Source: Rhodospirillaceae bacterium
GTDB taxonomy: Bacteria; Pseudomonadota; Alphaproteobacteria; Rhodospirillales; Magnetovibrionaceae
Assembly (NCBI GenBank): GCA_029883045.1
Contig: JAOUJU010000076.1
Coordinates: 1 to 7,917, forward strand
Direction: 5' to 3'
Length of the DNA: 7,917 bases
Below the pieces are notes generated by a model. The model was not told where the DNA came from. It saw nothing but the letters and a program-made list of their open reading frames with translations, and did no database searches. Positions 1-6,790 of this stretch are shown here, piece after piece. Each line of letters begins with the position of its first letter. The first letter of the stretch is position 1. A program made the translations under genes and the position numbers.

Positions 1-759
1 TTCGGCACCGTTATTATTGCCGCCATCATCACTGGGGGAGGCTATAGATCCGATATTTCGTTCAATAATTTCATCTATTTCATTCCACATCTGGTTTTGG
101 TCTCTTTCTAGGCCACCACCCGACCATTCTATCTTGCAATCGCCCAGAACTGTATCGCTACTTCCCACAACCTTAAATTCAATATCACGTCCGGAAAGTT
201 CCGCCATTTCAGATATTTTCTTTTCCACATCAGCCTTAATCTGGTCGGAAACGTGAAACACTATACTTGTTCCACCTGAGGTTTTTTTTATTGCCTGCGC
301 AATCATGTGATTGATTTCGTCCATGGCATTTTTCATATTTAACGCAGGAAAAAGTTTGCGCATCATAACGCTGGCAATTGCGACCGCATTTCTAGCTCTT
401 TCTTCATTTTGCAAGGCTTGTTCATTGGCAATATCAACCAGTTTTGTTTCTACCGTTTGCATGGTTTCGGAAAGTTTTTGTTGTAGCGATCCCTCAAGAT
501 CTTTTAGCGCTTCATCACGTCCTTGCTGGATACCTTCTTCTTTAGCTCTGTCCAATTCTTCCTTGCTAAATGTCGGAATGATCTCCTCTATTTCTTCTTG
601 GATGGCATCCACTTCACTAGATTCCGGCTCTTCGTTATCTTTCGGTTCGTCTTGTGTTTCTGCCTGTGGAGCGGGCGCAATTGGCTCTATATCTGTAAAG
701 TCATTGTCGAACAAAAACTTTTTTATTTCAGCTCCAGCCATGTTTTCCGCCGTTATCAT
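1..759 (-). CDS. fliH: FliH, flagellar export ATPase regulator (3' end cut by window)
   Basis: FliH is a cytoplasmic protein that binds and restrains the flagellar export ATPase FliI and links it to the switch and export gate. The frame stays open for 253 codons from ATG 759 to the window edge with no stop, so the C-terminus is missing. Visible parts: an N-terminal KKFLFDNDF (residues 13-21) typical of alphaproteobacterial FliH; a very acidic linker (about 34-60); a charged helical, probably coiled-coil stretch (64-125); and a C-terminal domain with GDCKIEWSGGGLERD (206-220), the best family signature. The family is usually about 200-260 residues, so little should be missing. It starts 23 bases after the fliG stop, with AAAGGCG upstream as a likely ribosome site. 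ATG 741 (MAGAEIKKF) is an alternative start with a GGCGGA upstream. It is probably co-transcribed with fliF and fliG. Confidence 0.88.
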   Translation of the reverse strand, partial: MITAENMAGAEIKKFLFDNDFTDIEPIAPAPQAETQDEPKDNEEPESSEVDAIQEEIEEIIPTFSKEELDRAKEEGIQQGRDEALKDLEGSLQQKLSETMQTVETKLVDIANEQALQNEERARNAVAIASVMMRKLFPALNMKNAMDEINHMIAQAIKKTSGGTSIVFHVSDQIKADVEKKISEMAELSGRDIEFKVVGSSDTVLGDCKIEWSGGGLERDQNQMWNEIDEIIERNIGSIASPSDDGGNNNGAE

Positions 760-782
760 TTTGTTCGCCTTTATAGCGTTTG

Positions 783-1802
783 TTAATAAACAAGTTGCTC
801 TTCTTCGCCTTGACCGGCGATCACAATTTCACCTGAATCAGACAGCTGTTTGGCTATTGTAACAACGCCAGCTTGGGCATCATCAACATCTTTAAGGCGC
901 ACAGCACCCATTGCTTCCATGTCTTCGCGCATAATCTTGGCGGCGCGTTCTGACATATTGGCAAAGAACAATTCCCTAACATCTTCTGATCCACCTTTAA
1001 GGGCAACCGCCAGTTGGGCTTTATCCACCTGACGAAGAAGTATCTGGACACCGGCATTATCAACCCGAATAAGATCATCAAAGGTAAACATAAGCTGTTT
1101 GATTTTTTCAGCTGATTCACGATTGCGCTCTTCAAGGGCAGCAAGGAAGCGCGATTCAGTACCGCGATCAAGTGTGTTAAATATATTTGCCATCATTTCA
1201 TGACTGTCTTGGCGTGCGGTACGTGCAAGGTTGGTCATGAATTCAGTTCTTAGCGTTTTTTCTACGTGATCTAGAATTTCTTTTTGCACAGATTCCATAG
1301 AAAGCATGCGCATGATAACTTCCATCGAGAAGTTTTCCGGCAATATAGCCAAAACGCTGGCCGCATGGTCGGGGCGGATTTTTGATAAAACCACCGCAAC
1401 CGTTTGTGGATATTCATTTTTAAGATAATTAGCCAGAACCGCTTCGTTAACGTTACCCAGTTTGTCCCACATGGTACGACCGGCTGGGCCGCGTAGTTCT
1501 TCCATGATTTGGTCAACGCGGTCTGTGCCTAATGCTTTGGCCAAAAGTCGTTCAGTTGATTCATACGTACCAACAAGCGAACCTGCCGAAGAAATCTGGT
1601 CAGCAAATTCAATGAACAGGCGTTCGACTACCTTTGAATTGATCGAACCAAGTGATGACATAATCTGGGAAAGTTCCCTGATTTCTTCGTCATCCATCAT
1701 GGCAAACATTTTTGCTGACTGATCTTCGCTCAAAGACAGCATAAAGATGGCCGCTTTTTGCGGGCCTGTTAGGTTTCTAAAATCGTCTTTAACGCGGGCC
1801 AT
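783..1802 (-). CDS. fliG: FliG, flagellar motor switch / rotor protein
   Basis: FliG sits on the cytoplasmic face of the MS ring, interacts with the MotA stator to make torque, and takes part in direction switching. The 339-residue length is normal. The N-terminal domain begins LTGPQKAAIFMLSL (11-24) and should bind the FliF tail. The middle domain carries EYPQTVAVVLSKI (130-142), the alphaproteobacterial form of the EHPQ motif, and the MFTF hinge motif is at 238-241. In the C-terminal torque domain the charged residues matching E. coli K264, R281, D288, D289 and R297 are K269, R286, E293, D294 and R302, so the pattern is kept with one Asp-to-Glu change. It begins 15 bases after the fliF stop. 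The AGGAA ribosome site sits almost against the ATG, which suggests coupling to fliF translation. Confidence 0.97.
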   Translation of the reverse strand: MARVKDDFRNLTGPQKAAIFMLSLSEDQSAKMFAMMDDEEIRELSQIMSSLGSINSKVVERLFIEFADQISSAGSLVGTYESTERLLAKALGTDRVDQIMEELRGPAGRTMWDKLGNVNEAVLANYLKNEYPQTVAVVLSKIRPDHAASVLAILPENFSMEVIMRMLSMESVQKEILDHVEKTLRTEFMTNLARTARQDSHEMMANIFNTLDRGTESRFLAALEERNRESAEKIKQLMFTFDDLIRVDNAGVQILLRQVDKAQLAVALKGGSEDVRELFFANMSERAAKIMREDMEAMGAVRLKDVDDAQAGVVTIAKQLSDSGEIVIAGQGEEEQLVY

Positions 1803-1817
1803 TTCCTAGATTTTGCC

Positions 1818-3470
1818 TCAACCTTCCTGATAAAGCCAGCTACGAACAATCGATAGCGCTTCATCAGGGTGTTTTTCAACAATTTCACCAACTTTATTAA
1901 CGCTGGAGGCCTTAACCCGGCCTTCCACACGTTCAAGATCGATCAAATCATCGAATGATTCGTCGTCATCACCGCCACCTGCACCCGGTGGTGCGGCCAG
2001 TGCGCCAGCCGCCAATTGTGCCTGATCAGCGATAAGGCGGCCACCTTCGGCCAAGGCACCAGCTGCTGCGGGTAGAGCCTCAAACGCACGGCTGATAAGC
2101 GGGCGTACCACCAGAAGGATAACAAGAATGGCAAGAATAGTAAGCACCAGCATTTCGGCGATACGCAGCAAGTCTTGTTTTTCAAAGCCAAAGAACAGAT
2201 CTAGCGGTATTTCAGGTTCTGGCTCGGTATCGGCAAAGCGCATGTTTACAACCTCAACCACATCACCGCGGGCTTCGCTGTAGCCGATAGCGCCACGAAC
2301 CAATGACATCAAAAGATCCATTTCTTCCGTTGTTCTGGCACGGTAAACAACATCACCGTTGTCATCATAGGCGTATGATCCGTCAATAAGAACCGCAACC
2401 GATAAACGATTTACTATACCAGTGTCACGTATTTGGTTGATAACTTTCTTAGATATTGCGTAGTTAACGGTTTCTTCAATGCGTGAATCAGCCGTGTTTC
2501 TGGTGGCGCCGTCGCCAGCTATGTTGTTGGGATCAGGGATGTTGTTCCCAACAGTTACCGCGGCCGGTTCTTTATCGTTGGCGGAATTTGACGTTTCAAG
2601 GGTCTGGGTTGAAAGCACAACCTGGCCATCGGGGTTAAAGACCTCTTCGTTGGTGCTTATTCTGTCATAATCAACGTCAGCCGTTACCTCGGCGCGAACC
2701 TTGCCAAAACCGATAGATTTTTCCAGCAGTTTTTCAATTGTTTGCGACAGGTTGTTCTGAAGCGCGCGTTTACGTTCATCGGTTCTTTGTGTAATCATCG
2801 CAGGCGAGTTGGGGTCGCCTTCATAGCCACGGGCCAGAAGCTCACCCTTGGCATCAATGATAGAAATGCTTTGTGGCGAAAGGCCGGGAACGGCAGCTGC
2901 TACCAAATGCTGCACGGCCGAAACCTGCCCAGCATCAAGGCGGTTGGCGCCATTCATCTTGAGGAAAATTGATGCGCTTGGCTGGGATTGCTGACGTTGG
3001 AAAAGTTCGCGCTTGGGCATCACTAGGTGAACCCTAGCTGATTTTACGTTATCAATTGTTGTTATGGTGCGCGATAATTCCCCTTCGAGTGCGCGCACAA
3101 GATTAACATTTTGCTGGAAATTGGTAGAGCCCATTCCGCTTTGCTTGTCGAATAATTCATAACCAATTGATCCACCACTGGGCAGGCCTTGCCCCGCCAT
3201 TTGCAAGCGTATTTCACCAACCCGGTTGGAAGGAACATGAATTTCGGCACCACCTGCACGCAATTCAAATGGAATATTTTGCGCTGCAAGTTGCGATGCA
3301 ATGCCGGACGAGTCCGCGCCCTGAAGATCAGCATACAACAGTGCCATCTGCGGTGCGGTAAGGCGTGTGGTTAAATAAATGAAAAAAGCAACCATACCGA
3401 TAACTACGGCACCCATGATTGCTAGGCGCATTGGCCCTAAGTTTCTAATTGATTGAAGAAGGGTTTCCAC
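1818..3470 (-). CDS. fliF: FliF, flagellar MS-ring protein
   Basis: FliF forms the inner-membrane MS ring, the base on which the switch complex and export apparatus assemble. It has 550 residues, typical for the family. A first membrane segment lies at about 16-36. A periplasmic YscJ/FliF domain follows (about 40-216), with GYELFDKQSGMGSTNFQQ at 103-120 and ARVHLVMPKRELF near 145-157. A second FliF domain (about 220-410) precedes the second membrane helix (about 434-456). The acidic tail from about 475 to 550, including DDLIDLERVEGRVK, is the FliG-binding end. The start is GTG at 3470, with AGAGGA five bases upstream; I see no better ATG. It is the first gene of a fliF-fliG-fliH unit, and the 376-base region upstream with a CtrA-like box probably holds its promoter. 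Confidence 0.97.
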   Translation of the reverse strand: METLLQSIRNLGPMRLAIMGAVVIGMVAFFIYLTTRLTAPQMALLYADLQGADSSGIASQLAAQNIPFELRAGGAEIHVPSNRVGEIRLQMAGQGLPSGGSIGYELFDKQSGMGSTNFQQNVNLVRALEGELSRTITTIDNVKSARVHLVMPKRELFQRQQSQPSASIFLKMNGANRLDAGQVSAVQHLVAAAVPGLSPQSISIIDAKGELLARGYEGDPNSPAMITQRTDERKRALQNNLSQTIEKLLEKSIGFGKVRAEVTADVDYDRISTNEEVFNPDGQVVLSTQTLETSNSANDKEPAAVTVGNNIPDPNNIAGDGATRNTADSRIEETVNYAISKKVINQIRDTGIVNRLSVAVLIDGSYAYDDNGDVVYRARTTEEMDLLMSLVRGAIGYSEARGDVVEVVNMRFADTEPEPEIPLDLFFGFEKQDLLRIAEMLVLTILAILVILLVVRPLISRAFEALPAAAGALAEGGRLIADQAQLAAGALAAPPGAGGGDDDESFDDLIDLERVEGRVKASSVNKVGEIVEKHPDEALSIVRSWLYQEG

Positions 3471-3578
3471 GAGCGTCCTCTATTCCCAAGATTACTGATT
3501 ATTTCTTTTATTTTTGTTTCAGTGTTTGAGCACCGGACACGTAAATTAATACAAACGCGCCCACCACCCTTTGCTAAA

Positions 3579-3591
3579 CCCTAAGCTAGGG
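3579..3591. repeat. CCCTA-AGC-TAGGG palindrome upstream of fliF
   Basis: Five-base arms CCCTA (3579-3583) and TAGGG (3587-3591) flank a three-base centre. On the minus strand the palindrome begins eight bases after the CtrA-like box and includes TAGCTT (3588-3583), which lies where a -10 hexamer would be expected. It could be an operator overlapping the fliF promoter or chance symmetry; no specific regulator can be assigned. Confidence 0.4.
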
Positions 3592-3599
3592 AGTTGATG

Positions 3600-3615
3600 G
3601 TGAATAAGTAGTTAA
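3600..3615 (-). promoter_or_regulatory. CtrA-like box upstream of fliF
   Basis: The minus strand reads TTAA-CTACTTA-TTCAC, one mismatch from the CtrA consensus TTAA-N7-TTAAC. It lies about 130 bases before the fliF GTG, with a weak -10 candidate (TAGCTT, 3588-3583) eleven bases downstream. CtrA control of fliF is established in Caulobacter; use of this site here is inferred from the match and position. AT-rich DNA yields such matches by chance, hence the moderate confidence. Confidence 0.5.
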
Positions 3616-3621
3616 CAAGTC

Positions 3622-3643
3622 GGCAAAAATTGCCTATTAGGCA
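3622..3643. repeat. Two overlapping palindromes, GGCAA-AAA-TTGCC and TGCCT-ATT-AGGCA
   Basis: Arms GGCAA (3622-3626) and TTGCC (3630-3634) form one dyad. Arms TGCCT (3631-3635) and AGGCA (3639-3643) form a second that shares bases with the first, so both hairpins cannot form at once. Read on the minus strand, the second hairpin is followed by ATTTTT, giving a small terminator-like shape about 200 bases past the sciP stop. The pair could also be an operator upstream of the fliF CtrA-like box. Confidence 0.45.
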
Positions 3644-3724
3644 TTTTGCATACAAGCTAATGCCGTATTTTGAGCAAAAAATTACAAATAATGGGAAATT
3701 GGGAAAAAAAGTCAAAATAGCCTA

Positions 3725-3766
3725 CCTGCCGGGCAACCATTTAGGCTCACCGCATTGCATGGCAGG
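3725..3766. repeat. CCTGCC / GGCAGG inverted repeat with 30-base loop
   Basis: Perfect six-base arms lie at 3725-3730 and 3761-3766. In the minus-strand transcript the second arm is followed after about ten bases by a U-rich run (complement of 3703-3710). The loop is too long and the U-run too far away for a classic terminator, so the function is unknown. It may be part of the sciP 3' untranslated region. Confidence 0.3.
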
Positions 3767-3821
3767 GGATGTTTAATCTTTATAAAATGGTGTAGGTGCC
3801 GAATTTGGGGTTAAGCGGCTG

Positions 3822-3842
3822 AAAAATAAGGCAAATATGCCT
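3822..3842 (-). terminator. Weak intrinsic terminator after sciP
   Basis: In the minus-strand transcript AGGCA-TATT-TGCCT (3842-3829) forms a five-pair hairpin followed by TATTTTT (3828-3822), starting four bases past the sciP stop. The stem is short and only moderately GC-rich, so termination may be partial and some readthrough into fliF is possible. Confidence 0.5.
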
Positions 3843-3846
3843 AGAT

Positions 3847-4194
3847 TTAACCGCGAGTTGGGCGCAGATCTTGCAAACGGGTGACGCGCAGGCCCAAAAT
3901 GCCATGGCGGTCCAACGTAGTTTGCCACAAGAGAAATTCCTCAACCGAAAGCGAGTAGCGCTTACACGCATCTTCCAGTGATATTATGCCAGACCTGACA
4001 CCGGCCACTACTTCGGCTTTGCGCCGGGTTATCCAGCGATGGGTTCCCGGTGCTGGCAGGTCATCAATGCTCATTGGTTGTGCCGGCGGTTCTGATTGGT
4101 CGTGCTCAGGGCGTACCGAATTCTTCTGCTCGTCCTTGGTCATAATTTTTTCAAATTCCGTTTCTACGGGTTTCGCTTGGTTCTTGATTATCAT
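3847..4194 (-). CDS. sciP: SciP-like CtrA inhibitory regulator (DUF1153)
   Basis: In Caulobacter, SciP is a small helix-turn-helix protein that binds CtrA and prevents it from recruiting RNA polymerase, damping CtrA-activated promoters, flagellar ones included. Here the family core spans about residues 43-110: IDDLPAPGTHRW (43-54), ITRRKAEVVAGVRSG (55-69), the helical CKRYSLSVEEFLLWQ (77-91), and a basic end GLRVTRLQDLR (101-111). These match my memory of the Caulobacter protein closely. At 115 residues it is about 20 longer than that protein, the excess being a charged, probably disordered N-terminus. The start at 4194 is favoured by CGAGGG six bases upstream; Met18 (4143) or Met41 are possible alternatives. 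It lies as a single gene between the flgE terminator and fliF, and two CtrA-like boxes precede it. Confidence 0.92.
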   Translation of the reverse strand: MIIKNQAKPVETEFEKIMTKDEQKNSVRPEHDQSEPPAQPMSIDDLPAPGTHRWITRRKAEVVAGVRSGIISLEDACKRYSLSVEEFLLWQTTLDRHGILGLRVTRLQDLRPTRG

Positions 4195-4209
4195 TAATAA
4201 CCCTCGGAC

Positions 4210-4225
4210 GTTAAGGAAACACTAA
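4210..4225 (-). promoter_or_regulatory. Second CtrA-like box, just upstream of the sciP ribosome site
   Basis: The minus strand reads TTAG-TGTTTCC-TTAAC: a perfect TTAAC half, seven-base spacing, and one mismatch in the other half. It lies 16 bases before the sciP ATG and downstream of the predicted -10 at 4254-4249. CtrA bound here could block transcription from that promoter, or the box could drive a second start near TATTAA (4199-4194). The roles are inferred. Confidence 0.5.
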
Positions 4226-4248
4226 AAACATGAAAGATTTCAGTGTGA

Positions 4249-4277
4249 TGTATAGTTTTTTGGTAAGTAAATATTAA
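4249..4277 (-). promoter_or_regulatory. Candidate sciP promoter with CtrA-like box over its -35
   Basis: On the minus strand a CtrA-like box TTAA-TATTTAC-TTAC lies at 4277-4263, one mismatch from TTAA-N7-TTAA. Its first half overlaps TTAATA (4277-4272), a 4/6 match to the sigma-70-type -35, followed after 17 bases by TATACA (4254-4249), a 4/6 match to the -10. A CtrA box over the -35 is the usual arrangement of CtrA-activated promoters. It sits immediately after the flgE terminator and about 55 bases before the sciP start. Confidence 0.6.
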
Positions 4278-4282
4278 GCATG

Positions 4283-4319
4283 AAAAAGCCCGCCGACCAA
4301 TTTGGCCGAACGGGCTTTT
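4283..4319 (-). terminator. Strong intrinsic terminator after flgE (bidirectional shape)
   Basis: Arms AAAAGCCCG (4284-4292) and CGGGCTTTT (4311-4319) are perfect nine-base complements. The loop holds a further CCA/TGG stem extended past one mismatch, and the minus-strand transcript ends in TTTTT (4287-4283). It begins 26 bases past the flgE stop and separates the hook genes from sciP. The A-tract and T-tract on opposite sides would also let it work on the plus strand, but no plus-strand gene is seen there. Confidence 0.92.
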
Positions 4320-4345
4320 ACATTATCCAGACTTAGGGTCTAGAC

Positions 4346-6775
4346 TTAACGCTTGGTTCGCATCAATTCTTCTAACATTTGATCGGCGGTGGAAATAATT
4401 TTGGTACTGGCAGAATATGCCCGTTGCACCACAATCATCTGGGTAAATTCAGAACCGATATCAACGGTTGAGGCTTCTAATGATGACTGGGTTATAACAC
4501 CAGCTGCGCCGTTGCCAGCGGTACGAAGCGTGTAGTTACCCGATGCTTCCGATCCGTTCCACACGTTACCGGTGCGACCCTCTAACCCGTTGGGGTTAAC
4601 GAAGGTTGCGATTGGTATACGGAAAATTGGCCGGGTATCGCCATTATCAAACAATGCTGTCATTAGCCCGTCTGGCCCGACCGATACGCCCGAGAACGTA
4701 CCAAAACGTGAACCGTTGGCATCAATAGTGCCGGGGTCAAATTCATCACCGAACTGGGTCATGCCCTCGGTTCCGCCGACAACACCAAAATCAAGGGTTA
4801 TCATTGGGCTGTTTGCTACATTATCATCCATATTGGCAGCACCGTTGGTAAAGCCTAGGACTTCTAGTTTGGCCATGTTTAGGCGAAGGGGAAGACCTTT
4901 AGAATCAAACACCATGCCGCCATCGGTTTCAATTTTATAAGTGGGTGATGCTGATGTATTAACACCAAGCGTTGTTATGCCTGGTACAGTTCCAGCATTA
5001 AACGTGGCGGTTATGCCGGCCGGGATGGATGGCAATATTAAAGTATTATTACCCTTAAACGTAATTGCGTTGTTATTGCTTTCACGCAAATTAATTGAAC
5101 CCGGCGCATAATATGGATCGTTGGTTTCTATGGCAGTTTTGAGTGATCCCAGTGTGGCAGCAATGTCTGCACCGATGGCAACGTTTATATTTGCACCGAC
5201 ACCACCAAATTCATAAACCTTAGTGTTTATGGTAATTGTTTGGCCAGTAGTTGGCAGGGTGTTAAATATAAACTGCCCATGGGCGGTATAGTTAGAGTGA
5301 ATTTTCTGTGCAGTAAATGCCGCGGTTTGATCTGTTGCGGCATTACCATTCGCATCTAATAAGCCCGAGGGGTTGACGATAATTTGTCCGGTTCCGTCAT
5401 CATGGAACAGCACAATGGTTGAATCGTCGGGGTGGGTGTCAATACGGTTATTGGTTGTGTTAAAATCACTATCATAAGTGTTGACCGCCCCAACCAATGC
5501 TTGGGTTGCGGCACCAACGGTATTGGCACCGCTTATATCAACCTGCACCGTTGTTGGGGTTACGTTAGCAGTTACAGGCGTTACCGTAATGACTTCTGCT
5601 GTACCAGTATCAACATGACCGGTACCAAATGTTCCCCCCACTAAAGTATATGGAAGACCAGCAACCTGAGACGTGATTGTTATGGTGGCCGATGTGCCAG
5701 CAGCGTTGGAAGCGGATATCCTTGATGAAAGATATGGATCGGTATTTATTGCACTAACAAGCAACGTGGCGGCTGCTATATCTGTTTCACCGCCGGCAAA
5801 TGCGACACCGGTGGTAACGTTTGTAGTGACACCGCCAATTAGAATATCAAGGGCATAAATATCACCAGCAGTTGCGGGACCACCGCTAAGCGCCCATGTG
5901 TCAGATTGTGCTTGCGCACCAGCGGCAGTACCGCCAAATGCACCGTCGGTATCAAATTCGTAAGTCACACCTTCGATGGATATGGTTGAACCGTCAGCCG
6001 GGATAGCTTTAAAATCAAGGCGGCCATAGCTGTCATAAACGTTGCCCGATCCATCATAGGCCGTAAGAACAGACGTTCCGGTTGGGGGTAAAACAGATGT
6101 GGACCATTGGTTGTCGGTGCCGCTTTTGGTGTAACCGATGCTCATGGAGCGTGCCGCACCAAGGGTATCAAAAAACTGTACGTCGGTGTTAAAAGGATCA
6201 CCCGCAACCGCCGTGGTTGGCAGGTTGGCACCGATGGTTATGCTATTGGTGGCCGCGGCCGAACCGGCAACACGGCTAAGGTTGATGGTTTCCAGATAAT
6301 CATTGGAAATTACGTTAAGGTTGGTTTGTAGCTGGGTATCTTTGGCATGAACAATTTTACCCGATGCATCTGTTGGCCACCCTTGTAGGAAATACCCGCC
6401 AGAGTTAGCAAGAAACCCTTCGGAGTTTTGTTTGAACGAACCGGCGCGGGTGTAAAAATACGCATCACTTCCGGTGGGCTGGGATGCTTCGTTGACTACA
6501 AAAAAACCGCCGCCAGAAATGGCAAGATCGGTTTGTGATGTTGATGCCTGTAACAGGCCCTGCACATCAACCGCTTGACGGGGGCGTGACTGCACGCCAC
6601 CTGCGGAATAAAACGTTGATGATGTTTGTTTGGTAACCAGCGTCTGGAAGTTAACGTTGGTATTTTTATAACCAATGGTCGAAACGTTGGTTATGTTATC
6701 GGAAATGGCACCCATGGAACTAGATTGGGCTGTTAGGCCAGAAACACCGGAATAAAGCGCACCGTAAAGGCTCAT
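4346..6775 (-). CDS. flgE: FlgE, flagellar hook protein, enlarged form
   Basis: FlgE is exported through the flagellar type III system and polymerises into the hook, the universal joint between rod and filament. The rod/hook N-terminal signature is at residues 4-38 (YGALYSGVSGL, then ISDNITNVSTIGYKNT), and the C-terminal helix at about 764-809 (SLEASTVDIGSEFTQMIVVQ, then RAYSASTKIISTADQML) closes the D0 coil. GRFGTFSG-type sequence (RFGTFSGVSVGPDGL, 690-704) before it is hook-specific. At 809 residues it is about twice the E. coli protein (402). The excess is a Gly/Thr/Ala-rich stretch at roughly 255-610, with three related modules near 330-372, 420-462 and 536-575 that recall the flagellin hook IN motif. 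A good AGGAG lies before the ATG and a strong terminator follows. The surface-exposed middle of hook proteins is known to vary in size, so I regard it as intact. Confidence 0.96.
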   Translation of the reverse strand: MSLYGALYSGVSGLTAQSSSMGAISDNITNVSTIGYKNTNVNFQTLVTKQTSSTFYSAGGVQSRPRQAVDVQGLLQASTSQTDLAISGGGFFVVNEASQPTGSDAYFYTRAGSFKQNSEGFLANSGGYFLQGWPTDASGKIVHAKDTQLQTNLNVISNDYLETINLSRVAGSAAATNSITIGANLPTTAVAGDPFNTDVQFFDTLGAARSMSIGYTKSGTDNQWSTSVLPPTGTSVLTAYDGSGNVYDSYGRLDFKAIPADGSTISIEGVTYEFDTDGAFGGTAAGAQAQSDTWALSGGPATAGDIYALDILIGGVTTNVTTGVAFAGGETDIAAATLLVSAINTDPYLSSRISASNAAGTSATITITSQVAGLPYTLVGGTFGTGHVDTGTAEVITVTPVTANVTPTTVQVDISGANTVGAATQALVGAVNTYDSDFNTTNNRIDTHPDDSTIVLFHDDGTGQIIVNPSGLLDANGNAATDQTAAFTAQKIHSNYTAHGQFIFNTLPTTGQTITINTKVYEFGGVGANINVAIGADIAATLGSLKTAIETNDPYYAPGSINLRESNNNAITFKGNNTLILPSIPAGITATFNAGTVPGITTLGVNTSASPTYKIETDGGMVFDSKGLPLRLNMAKLEVLGFTNGAANMDDNVANSPMITLDFGVVGGTEGMTQFGDEFDPGTIDANGSRFGTFSGVSVGPDGLMTALFDNGDTRPIFRIPIATFVNPNGLEGRTGNVWNGSEASGNYTLRTAGNGAAGVITQSSLEASTVDIGSEFTQMIVVQRAYSASTKIISTADQMLEELMRTKR

Positions 6776-6790
6776 TGTTTTTCTCCTAAT

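Larger units (their letters stand above)
3471..3846. other. Gene-free regulatory region between sciP and fliF
   Basis: No convincing coding frame lies in these 376 bases. From the sciP side to the fliF side they hold a terminator-like hairpin just after sciP (3822-3842), a long-looped CCTGCC/GGCAGG inverted repeat (3725-3730 and 3761-3766), an AT-rich stretch (about 3660-3720), two overlapping short palindromes (3622-3643), a CtrA-like box (3600-3615), a CCCTA/TAGGG palindrome (3579-3591) and an AT-rich untranslated leader ending in the AGAGGA ribosome site of fliF. On the minus strand a TTGACT hexamer lies at 3715-3710, but I find no good -10 at normal spacing. The region most likely terminates sciP and starts fliF transcription. 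Confidence 0.7.

Noticed and set aside
311..862. Long plus-strand reading frame of 183 codons
   Set aside because: It lies opposite fliH and the end of fliG, has no ribosome site or family features, and the minus-strand FliH frame carries clear family motifs.
3622..3643. Sigma-54-like GGCAATTTTTGCC upstream of fliF
   Set aside because: The GG and GC are only eight bases apart instead of ten, so it is better described as a palindrome.
3780..3971. Minus-strand frame of 63 codons at the end of sciP
   Set aside because: It overlaps the conserved SciP C-terminus in another frame and its product resembles nothing; it is a shadow frame.
4572..4940. Plus-strand frame of 122 codons inside flgE
   Set aside because: It is opposite a well-conserved part of FlgE and shows low-complexity shadow composition without a start signal.
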